Shown piece after piece: positions 39,238-48,858 of a DNA stretch of 64,000 nucleotides (positions are counted from its first letter, which is position 1; every line of letters starts with the position of its first letter). This DNA comes from Lineus longissimus (Eukaryota; Nemertea; Pilidiophora; Heteronemertea; Lineidae): assembly GCF_910592395.1 (NCBI RefSeq), contig NC_088311.1:24398646-24462645 (forward strand), read 5' to 3'. Under the pieces are notes generated by a model. The model was not told where the DNA came from. It did no database searches and was given only the letters and a program-made list of their open reading frames with translations. Position numbers and translations under genes: made by a program.

Positions 39238-40764
39238 TTAATCGTAATCATACTTTGGAATTCTATGATATGAAACCTTAGGGTAAAGTTTTCGCCTCTT
39301 GTGTAAATAAACGGTGACAGCGAGAAAGGCAACAAGTAACATTAAGCCGATGGCCATGACAAGATAGATGACACTCTTCGGTATGGTGCCTTGGTGGTAT
39401 GGATGGGATGGGTAAAAGGGTTCACTATCAGATGAGTTCGTAATGGGATGGGTTGGCGCATCCGTCCCAGTCGCCGGGGTACTCGTCTCATTCCGCGGGG
39501 ACATGTCCCCCATACATACATCATAACTAGCAATATCTAAGTGTTTCACAGCACACAGGTAAACTTTACGACAAACTCCCACACAACTTGTATCTTGCTT
39601 CGAAGAAATTCGGTTCCATGAGTACAACTTATGGAAAGATTCTAACCCAATGTCTTTGGACAGTCTTATCAAGAGTTCATGCATTGACACTGGCTTTAAG
39701 TCTTTCACCACCATCGCTTTTGTAAACTGGTACTCCAACTTCCAGTCTGCTTTCTTGGCTTTGTTTGCTGTGTTGAGGTCTAAGTAGTATTGAAAGATAT
39801 CCAAGATGTTTCCATTGTCCCGATCATATTTGACGAGGCGTATTCCCGGGTTGGCCTTGGTGTTCTCCTGGTTTTTTGGGTAGGCGTATGGACTTACTGA
39901 AGGAGCTAGGATTCCTACATTTATTGGTTTACCTGTAAGATAACAAAAATGTTAGATATGGGGAGGTAGTGAAACGTTTACTTAAAACTACACTGTCTAA
40001 ATGTGGAAGAAGTGGAACTGGTACGACCACACCCTGAGAAAGCCTAGGAACAGCATCACAAGGAGAGCACGTAGGTGGAATCCGCAAGGCAGACGACGTC
40101 CAGGCAGGCCAAAGACCACAAGGCAACGATCGACAGAACGAGAGGCTAGGAAGATACGGACCCAAGTTGAGAGAACAGCTCAGGAGGAACGGGGTCAAGG
40201 CTAACAGCAATTCTCTTTTAAACTTTGGCACAACGGATGGAGACCCATTCACTGATTCAGTGCACTATATTGCTCTTACCATCTAGTCCAAGAAATAATC
40301 TTAGAGTATCATTGCGTTCATGTGCAAATATCTGTGCTCCTATTACATCAGAATACGATCTCACGATGTCCACATAATCCTGGTTGAACTGTGGATACAT
40401 ATGGAAGGTGTTGGCTGTGCCCTCGTGAGCTCCTGGAGGAACATGGCCGGCAAGAATCACCTGTAATATACAGGAGAATGTGAGTGCTGGCCTAGAAGGT
40501 ATGATTATGTTCCCATAATCCTTGCCTGATTCATTGGCGAAAAGACTAATCAATGATATAATGACAATGTCCGCATCACAATTTTCACTTTCTGAAGGAC
40601 GGCTCGAGTACTGTGAGCACATGATTTTATGCCAAAGTCACAAGCAGCCACAACTGATCACCACTATAAGTGAAAAGTGCATGGTCAAGTTCATGCCAAC
40701 ATCAATGCATGAACTTGTGAGGGGAGCTTGACCACTGTAGTAGGTGGTCAAAGTTCCAGAGCTG

Positions 40765-40809
<45 letters not shown>

Positions 40810-42486
40810 GCAAATTTTGTTTGCGCCCAAATTATAAGAATTAATCTAGGACTCTTTGGTGCAAGGTATCTGAATGACTACGATGTAGATTTGAAACTAT
40901 TTCTTACCTTATGCTTGATGTGTCTCTGTTGTTCTAAATATTGCCTCAACCAAGCCAACATCCCCGCTGGATCTCTCATCTGCTTGGTTAAGTGATTCAA
41001 TGTGTAGTAGAGATTAGTATTGAGGACAACTAAGGAGAGGCCAGGCTTGATCATCAAACTGTAGTAACCACCTGAAACATAGAGAGAGTTAGTGTCCATC
41101 CTGCAGGGAGGTTCAGGGTTTTTTCACTCCTACCTGTTTAGACCTTCAGACTGGTTTTTGCTTGAGGCCCAGCACATTACCAACAAGGGCAGTGTTTGCA
41201 TGGAGCTACAAGTTGAACACTAATGAGATACTCAACAGCTTGACACAAGCAAAATATGCTGCAGCATTTATGGAGAGTTTATGCTTTCGGCAAAATGGCA
41301 CACACAAATTATGTTCTTTACCTTTTCCAAAAGTCGTCTGGGCATCTGATGGGAGTATCTTGCCCCAGCCACCATTTTTCAAGATGTCTTGGTAGTATGC
41401 TCCATCTAATGGAGGCATTTGGCTTGAAGGAGCAATATCATCGTTGCCTAGGACAGGGATGACGTAGGTTTCATTGAATGTTACGGTAAGTAGGTCGGTA
41501 GCTGCTTTGATGTCTGCAGTCAATTGACTTTGAGCAACTTGGTAGGTCACAGGTCCCATCCCCCTGCAAGTCAGCAAAAGAATTTAGGAGGATGAAAAAG
41601 CTGAAAACCAAACTCAGGGAGATTTAAATAGACCTACCACCACTCATCTACCTGATAGTTCTTTCAGGGAGGATGTCAAGTTAACAATTATTTTTACTTG
41701 AAGATTAATTTCATGTATAAACATCTTTCGAATTCCTAACATTTCAGTCACTTTCTGAGTTTGAAACCTAAGAATAATCTTACCCAGTCCACAAAACAAA
41801 ATCTGGGCTTGGATGAATTTCTTTCATGGCTGCAATGGTGGACTCTACCAAGGACCACGGTGCTTCACATCTTGGGTCACCAAACATCCCGGGCCAATCT
41901 TCAGGCTTTGTTCCATCAGCTGATACACCCTGCTGGTGGCAGTTGTTATACCTGTTACCATGGATACTGTACTTTGGGTCATGGTGCAAATCAGTGATCT
42001 GCCAGAACATTCCTGTAATGAGAAAGTGGAGCAACTGCAGAATACTCTGTGCTAAATGATAGGAATGTGTACATAATGTACAGAGGGACAGAGTGTACAT
42101 AATGTACTGAGCTACTACTGTCCCGGCTATTCTGCAGTTGAGTTAGGGCCCTTCGGTCACTGTCAATCCTGTGCATGCTGGGGTTGGGGACCAATGCCAA
42201 GGGGTAAGAGATGAAGCCCCCCCCCGCCCCTACAGTAGGCCTAGCCTACAATCGCTACATCAGTCATCATTCATAGACTAGACATATACTATAGGCCTAC
42301 ATTATTATGCTGATGTAGGCCCCTAGTCATGGACATGTTAATGTTTGTCGGGATGTTGGAATGGATGGAGATTCTTGAAAACCTGGTGGAGATCAATTCC
42401 TTACCAAAATCAGTAGCTGAGACATGTCCAGTGTGAGAACCTATAATTGAAGCTACAAAATGTAGCAAGAACATCTCCGAAATCAT
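39238..42486 (-). CDS. SMPDL3-type acid-sphingomyelinase-like phosphodiesterase, paralog A, predicted inactive
   Basis: Secretory-pathway metallophosphoesterase of the SMPDL3A/B family, with a C-terminal transmembrane anchor. Six exons: 42405-42486 (signal peptide, MISEMFLLHFVASIIG), 41784-42012, 41322-41563, 40908-41071, 40280-40460 and 39238-39932; 1593 nt, 530 aa. Fold landmarks are retained: FWQITDLHHD (D35, H37), FVLWTG, IPVLGN, GHVPPG (H245) and the Cys-rich C-terminal domain. However, the WTGD aspartate is glycine (WTGG, 105), the catalytic GNHD histidine is aspartate (GNDD, 145), and the GHxH metal pair is AHER (286-288). The frame is intact and all splice sites are good, so it appears to be an expressed pseudoenzyme and not a pseudogene. 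A single helix (SVIYLVMAIGLMLLVAFLAV) precedes a basic cytoplasmic tail. Exons 4-6 have the same lengths as those of paralog B, showing tandem duplication. Confidence 0.93.
40001..40204 (+). mobile_element. LINE reverse-transcriptase tail fragment
   Basis: The plus strand encodes WNWYDHTLRKPRNSITRRA, WNPQGRRRPGRPKTT and VERTAQEE, matching the C-terminal 'GHTLRKP...WNPQGKRKRGRP...LE-x-AQDR' segment common in animal non-LTR retrotransposons. It lies antisense in the last intron (39933-40279) of paralog A. The piece is short, substituted at conserved positions and has no visible tail, so it is a dead relic. Confidence 0.75.
40765..40806. repeat. (AATC)n microsatellite
   Basis: About ten uninterrupted AATC units inside intron 4 of SMPDL3 paralog A. 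It is simple sequence with no other feature. Confidence 0.9.
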
Positions 42487-42859
42487 TTTCTAATCATGGG
42501 AAATTTATGTTTTTAGCCAGAAAACATGATTCTTCTTCATCTAGTTTACCTGACCCAAGGTTCCCTTATTCGTATTCAATTTTGGTTTAATATACACAAA
42601 TAAGTGTACTGGTAGTGAGGTCAATATTTCTTCCTGCCTCCAAATGCTAGAGATTGTTTTGTAAACAAAAGCACGTGTAGCATCAAGGGGGCGTGGTCAC
42701 TACGACTCTGCCTATGTCCATCTCCACATACCATGTATGGGTCCCATATGGGTTACGTATAGGCAAATATAGGCACATTTTGCATGTTGGTTTCATATGG
42801 GGACCAAGTGGGCAGATGTGGGCTCACTGGCATGTGTCACATGCATGTGGGGCCCACAT

Positions 42860-43240
42860 CAACACGGTGGAGTAGCCAGGACTGATTCGGCCTGGCTGTG
42901 ACTGTCTCATCTCTCTCACCATGTTGTCAACACGGTGGAGCAACCAGGACTGATTCGGCCTGGCTGTGACTGTCTCATCTCTCTCACCATGTTGACAACT
43001 TGGCAGAGCAGCCAGGACTGATTCGGCCTGGCTGTGACTGTCTCATCTCTCTCACCATGTTAACAACTTGGCAGAGCAACCAGGACTGATTCGGCCTGGC
43101 TGTGACTGTCTCATCTCTCTCACCATGTTGACAACACGGTTGAGCAGCCAGGACTGATGCGGCCTGGCTGTGACTGTCTCATCTCTCTCACCATGTTGTC
43201 AACACGTGGAGCAGCCAGGTCTGATTCGGCCTGGCAGTGA
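42860..43240. repeat. 68-bp tandem repeat, about 5.6 copies
   Basis: Units beginning 'caacacggtggagcarccag' recur at 42860, 42928, 42996, 43064, 43132 and about 43200, with exact 68-bp spacing and few substitutions. The array lies directly upstream of paralog A's first exon on the gene's strand and ends where the tRNA-like SINE begins. Confidence 0.9.
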
Positions 43241-43250
43241 CTTTTGAGGA

Positions 43251-43345
43251 GCCTCGTAGCCTAGTGGTTAACACTGCTGGCTTTCACGCAAAAGGGCTGA
43301 GGTTCCCACACAGGGGGTATTATGTAAACTAATCTAATGCCAATG
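43251..43345 (+). mobile_element. tRNA-derived SINE
   Basis: The tRNA-like head GCCTCGTAGCCTAGTGGTTA has an A-box consensus (TAGCCTAGTGG, 43257-43267), and a B-box-like GAGGTTCCCAC lies about 35 bp later. It then passes into non-tRNA sequence (tattatgtaaact...). It does not fold as a complete functional tRNA, and the 3' half diverges. The element abuts the 68-bp array. Confidence 0.6.
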
Positions 43346-44538
43346 GACATGGACCATGAAGCATTAAATAGTGATTGGTAGCATCAGAGGAGTATTGATA
43401 GTGAGCTCCTCAAAGACCAGGACATGGTGTGGGATGTTGACGGCTTGCTTAGAATTCAATATGTTGAGTCCTGCAATACACGCCAGAATACTGTAGGAAG
43501 AGAGCAAAGAAACAAGCATTTATACAATATCAATATCAATATATTATCTATACTCGTATTTTCTAATACAATTTTAAACAGAGAAGAGAGTTACAAATGA
43601 AATTCAAAACCAAAATCATTTTCTGGCTCTGCCAGTTTCCAACTACATGACCCGTATAAGAAAACTACATGTACAATGTATAGACGCACACTGGCCTTGA
43701 GAATCAGTTTCCCAACTCACTGAGCTGGCCTGTCATTGCTAGGTTATTCATTCGTGAAACTTAACCTGCAGGTTCCTAGTGACAGAGCAACTGCATACAT
43801 GTGTTGTTCCAAAAAATACAGTGTCACTGGCTAATTTCATCTCAGAATAGCCACGGCTCAGATACTGACTTAGAAGACAAGCTAAATCAGCTCCATGTAT
43901 GCTAGCATCTTTCAATATTCAGAACAAGTGAATGAAATGATAAATGATAAATTATTTCAGTTACATAAATATTCAAAGAATACTGTACAAACAATATCAC
44001 AGTAAACATTCTGATTTTCTCACACGTTAAGGTTTATCTGACAATAGCACACATTTTTCCACTTTACACATGTATTATCACTTTGTATCACTTGTAACAT
44101 ACAAAGATCCATTGGGTTTAAAGTTACCTAGAAAGGCATTCACTCTTTCACTAATAACCTCTACAAAGAGTCGATATTTATTTATTTTAATTTCTACCCT
44201 TGTCCAAGTGAAAGTGGTAGGCTTCATTACGAAGCATCTCTGCCACCTCCACAAACTCCTGAGAAGACTGAACCTGCAAGACTCTGAGATCTGTGCAACT
44301 CTGCTCAAATGCCACAACACAGAATGAAAGTCTTCTAAAAACACAGGTTCAGGATTTATATAGCCACTTTGACTTATGATGAAGTAACCAGCTTATTTCT
44401 ATGTTTATAGTCCCAGATATCCTCAATCACACCAACGAAGGAGGACAACACATGGGCCGGACGCAAAATTATTGTATCTAAACTTGTATGTTTCTCTCCA
44501 AAGGCTTTTTGGGACTTTAAACTTTTGACATGAACACC

Positions 44539-47500
44539 TCATTGATACCCAGCAGACATATCAGCCAAACTCACCACCCTAACATATCTTGGCTCACGTT
44601 TCCTTCTCAAACAGATAATGGCGCTTGCCATGAAGAAGACAATTGCTAGTGCGGATAACGTCGCCAAGATATAAAAGATATAAATAGGCATAGGGTGATG
44701 ATGATGCGATTTTGCACTATTGACGGGCGGATGTGATGAAAAATTATAACTCGGGTCAGTAATTGTACTATTTACATCTAGGGAAGTTTCCACAGTGTTT
44801 GGATCTATTGTGAGTTTCTCCTCCTTGGAAAGACAGGCATTATAACTGGAATAACCTACATGTTCTATTGCACACAACTGTAACTTCTTACAATCTGCAT
44901 CACAAGTCGCCTTCAAATACCCACTGTCTAAATTCGCAAAATATTTCTTGAAATTTTCACTCTTATCATCACTAAACGAGTCAGTCAGTTTTCTTAACGA
45001 ATCAAACGAAAGGTCAGGTATTCCATATTCTTTCGTCGCTTGGTAACGCAGCTTCCATTCTGCTTTCTTCAGTTTATTAGCCTGCATGAAGTCGAGAAAA
45101 TACTCGCAGAAGTCGATGATTTTCCCCGAGTCGCGGTCATACTCATACAAGCGGATACTTGGATTCACAGCCTTCTCCATCCCCATGAAAGGAGTTACAG
45201 ATGACTGGATAAAGGCACTGCCAAAAATGGACCCTAGAAGTAAAATACATGTATTAGGAGAAAATGTGAAATGGTTGACAGGTCAGGGGTTTTAATCCTT
45301 GATGACATTATTTTATAATCTACCCTGGATTTGTTAGCCCATCATGAAAAATGTTCCTCGGTTGAAGCTAGTTGTTATCAGGTAGCATTGACAGTGACAG
45401 CATCATGTATTCGATGAGGGATTCCCTCTAGAACAGGAATTTCTTTATTCTTTGAAAACATACATGTAAAATTTCTATAATCCAATAAAACGTGTCTCAG
45501 AACGTACCTTTATCACTTGTGAGCAACCTATAAGTGTCTTCATGTTCGTGAGCAAAGATCTGCGCCTTAACTGTTGATGAATAATCCTTGAGAACTTTCA
45601 AGTAGTTCTCGTTGAACTTGGGATAGAACCAGTTGATGGAGCTAAGTAGTTCTGATGACCCAGGTGGAACATGGCCAACTACCAAAACCTGAAGTTTAGA
45701 ATGAAGTTTGTGTACATTTCCTTGAGCGGATCTCATGAGGGACATGATAAGATTGAAACAGCCAACCCTCCTGTGGCTGTGTTAGCTAACATACCTCAAC
45801 TTGTCAACAACTAATGCTTCAAATGACAAACCAAGACACGTAAATCAAGACGCACCAGTACCAGAAAGCTTCCTGAACAATGACAAAAAACATGCTCTTC
45901 CAAAGAAACTTTCAAATTTGACAAATATAATGACCATGAAAAGTGTGCGAAATTGTGTCTACATGTAAGCTAGTAAACTTACTGAGTGAGAAACACTCTT
46001 CTCTGCCTGCAAGAGCTTTCTCAGCCAGTCAAACTGTGCCGCTGGGTCATTCAGATCCTTGGTCAATTCATTTCTGTAATAGTACAGATTGGTGTTGAGT
46101 ACTGCAACAGTCAGGCCTGGTTTGATCATTCTGCTGTAGTAGCCACCTGAAAAAAGACCAGACTATGAGGACTCTGAGGTAACAAGAGTTGAGGTCACCA
46201 GAGTATGTACGGTACATAATTCATATTGATTGTGCAGGCGGCTGCCATAAACTTCCTATATTTTGCAGATTCCGCGAATAATTTAGCAAAAATGAAAATA
46301 ACAACCAGTTGAAGTAACAAACATCGCTGACATTAGATCATTAATACAAGATTAGTAGTGTACCCCCCTTATTTTTTACCTTTTACAAATGTTTCCTGCT
46401 CCTTCTCTGATAAGAGTGATGTCCACTTCCCATCTTTGAGTACGCTTTCATAGTATGTGCTCTTGCTACTAGGGGGCATTTGATGGACAGGATAAACATC
46501 ATGATTTCCAAGGACGGGAAAGAGATAGATTCCAGGGAATGTTGTGTTTAAGAGGACGGTCACTCTCTGTATCAAATCTAGAATCTTTTTCTGTGAGAGT
46601 TGCTCCTTTGGAAGTTTTGGAGAGGTATCACTAAAACAAAGACATTGGGTGATATGAATAAAGACTAGCAAATGCTTTTATCTAAAACTCCATGTACATT
46701 TACACCAGGCCTTTCTGTACAAAATTGAAGTAAAAGCATTTGCTAGTCTTTATTCATATCACCCATTGTGAGAAATATTTGTAAGTGTGTTTAGGAGGCT
46801 ATGCCAATCAAAAAGCTTCGACTAACTTAGACGAAAAGTGTATTGCCAAGCAAATTACTCTTACAAGGTTTTTTTTGTTGGTACAGTGAAAATCTTCCAT
46901 TATTAGAAAAAACATAATGTGTCCACTCACATTCATGACAGCTACTTGAGTAGCTAAGTTACATATATCACTTTATCAGAATTTTCCAAATAGTTTGACA
47001 CATTCACAGTAAGTAACTAACAACAATAAAATGGTCATCATAATATTATCTCATGATCTTCTTCTGAGCTCCATGTACTGCTTACCCGGTCCACAGGACG
47101 AAATCAGGTTTTGCCTTGATTGTTTTCATTGCATCTACGGCACCCTGAACCAGAATCCATGGGGAACTGCAGGTCGGGTAACCAAACTCACCAAGTTTGG
47201 TGAGGTTTTTAGGAAATATATCTTTATGACAACTATTTTCTGGATCGCCATCCGTGCTGTAGTCGAGGTCAAGATGGATATCTGATATCTGCCAAAAATG
47301 CCCTGAAAAATATGAGCTTCTATCAATACAAGTATAAAGTGTCCTTTTCTGATAAGAAAGTGAATTCCATGCCATTCGATTTCAATTTTCACATGTCATG
47401 ACATGTTTTCACGGGCGCCATTGGCGTTGTAGAAGAGACCTTACCTATATCGCTTTCAGTTTCACTCGCAAGAGATGTATAAGTCAGTGGCAGTACGGCA

Positions 47501-47541
47501 AATACCACAGTCACTAGTGTCATATGCATGAGATGTTTCAT
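44539..47541 (-). CDS. SMPDL3: SMPDL3-type acid-sphingomyelinase-like phosphodiesterase, paralog B, predicted active
   Basis: Metallophosphoesterase of the SMPDL3A/B family; family members hydrolyse nucleotide or phosphodiester substrates outside cells or in endolysosomes. Six exons: 47445-47541 (signal peptide, TLVTVVFAVLPLTYTSLA), 47086-47302, 46380-46630, 45983-46146, 45508-45688 and 44539-45233; 1605 nt, 534 aa, all phases closing. Catalytic set present: D40-x-H42 in QISDIHLD, WTGD (D106), GNHD (N147, H148), GHVPPG (H249) and a metal pair AHEH (H290, H292, where the family usually has GHTH). The C-terminal domain carries paired cysteines (CDADCKKLQLC). A single membrane helix (YIFYILATLSALAIVFFMA) and the tail KREPRYVRVVSL follow, so this is a type I membrane protein rather than a soluble or GPI form. 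It lies head-to-head with the adhesion GPCR and tandem with paralog A. Confidence 0.95.
46646..46765. repeat. 35-bp perfect inverted repeat in SMPDL3-B intron 2
   Basis: Arms 46646-46680 and 46731-46765 ('taaaagcatttgctagtctt...') are perfect reverse complements separated by 50 nt. The near arm ends only about 15 nt upstream of the exon 3 acceptor (46630), so in the pre-mRNA a hairpin would cover the branch-point region. Confidence 0.9.
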
Positions 47542-48858
47542 CTTTCACTAGATATTGATTGAGACTGACTCAACTTCACTGAACAGGCTGACCAGCAGTC
47601 AAAGATTTTTTGCACTTTTTTACACAACCAAAAGGATTTAGAAATCACTAAAAGTCATGCTTCTCTCGGCACAAGACCACATTAATTGGACCCATCATCT
47701 CTTTTCTCATCAACCAACTCCAGGAGTTGACAATATATCGTATATCAAGGTGATTTTTAGGAATAAATTTTGCACAAAAATAATTTTTCTTTTCTGATAA
47801 ATTTTCATGGCGTGCTACTCATTGAACGTACCGAGAAATGCATGAGTACGCATGCGCAATTTTAAGCGCGGGTAATTTGAATTTTGCCGCCACTGCGACC
47901 ACGCGGACACATTATCCTTTTCGCTTTCAGCGCCAGGTTAGGGCCTTGTTGACATTTATGCAAAGTTGTAGGCTACTTTAGAGTAGACGTTCGTTGTCGA
48001 GGTTTGCGATCTAAATGTTGCCATCTTACTTCACTTCTAAAGCGCAGGTTTTCCTCAAGATTTATGAAGGGCAGGGCGTTTCGGTCGCACTTGTCAGAAA
48101 GTAAACTGCTCTACTGTTCGCACCGAAAAGGCAAGGATACTTTCAATAGTGATTGTTGCCCGCTCCAAGATGTGGCTGCTGATATCTATCCGCCTTACAA
48201 TCGCCGGATTCAGTGCGGGTCTATATTACTGTACCTATGTGGGCCTAGGTCGGACCAGCGGATGACAGTCGTCCTGGGGCTGACCGCTCCCTCAGTGCGA
48301 TAACAGAGCCCGACAATGCGATCCCGGAGATTTAGACGACTACCATCAAGGTCAGGATGATGTCAGGGCGGAACGCGCCCTGTCGTTTCTTAGGCGCGAC
48401 AATATCCGGGGGCACTATTCGTCCTAAAAATGGCCGAGAAGCAAATACAACCGTGTCACCAAAGACCATCGGAACGGCGATTCTAGTTCAACTCGGAAAT
48501 GGGGATGATTGGGCCTCATTCGATATGTAGTTGTGGTGTACGAGATGCAAATTTATGGTCGTGATATTGTGACAAAGATCGATATCGACTGAATGATAAA
48601 TGGTTTGTTTATCTCTCTGCTATCAACTCCAGATCGGGAACATGACATGACGGAGTTTTCGGACGCGCGTCCAAAAGTCACTCGTAATTTGCATCATCTT
48701 GTGTTGTTTCTTATTTTGGAATTTGAAAAAAAAGGAAAACAACGGCATGATATTCTGAAAAAGTCAAGGAAGGAATAGGACTCAGATTCATTTCGTTTTG
48801 GCTTCAAGAAAATGACATTTTAGATATATCTCTGTACAAACGTTTCTCTCATTTAGAA
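47542..48858. other. Bidirectional promoter region between SMPDL3-B and the adhesion GPCR
   Basis: The two start codons are 1317 bp apart and face away from each other. The middle part (about 47850-48450) is visibly richer in CG dinucleotides than its surroundings, as expected for a shared promoter. A 99-codon open frame at 48004-48303 has no recognisable domain and is more likely chance or 5' UTR. No TATA box could be assigned. Confidence 0.45.

Larger units (their letters stand above)
42487..44538. other. Spacer between the two SMPDL3 paralogs
   Basis: There are no coding exons. The right part (about 43350-44538) is probably the 3' UTR of paralog B, and the left part is the promoter region of paralog A. 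It contains a 68-bp tandem array and a tRNA-derived SINE, listed separately. The repeats may have been placed here after the gene duplication. Confidence 0.45.

Noticed and set aside
43251-43321. Functional tRNA gene
   Set aside because: A and B boxes are present, but the acceptor stem and 3' half do not pair and the sequence continues as a SINE body.
48004-48303. 99-codon frame upstream of the GPCR as a separate gene
   Set aside because: It has no domain, hydrophobic segment or splice partners and lies in the CG-richer divergent promoter region where open frames arise by composition.
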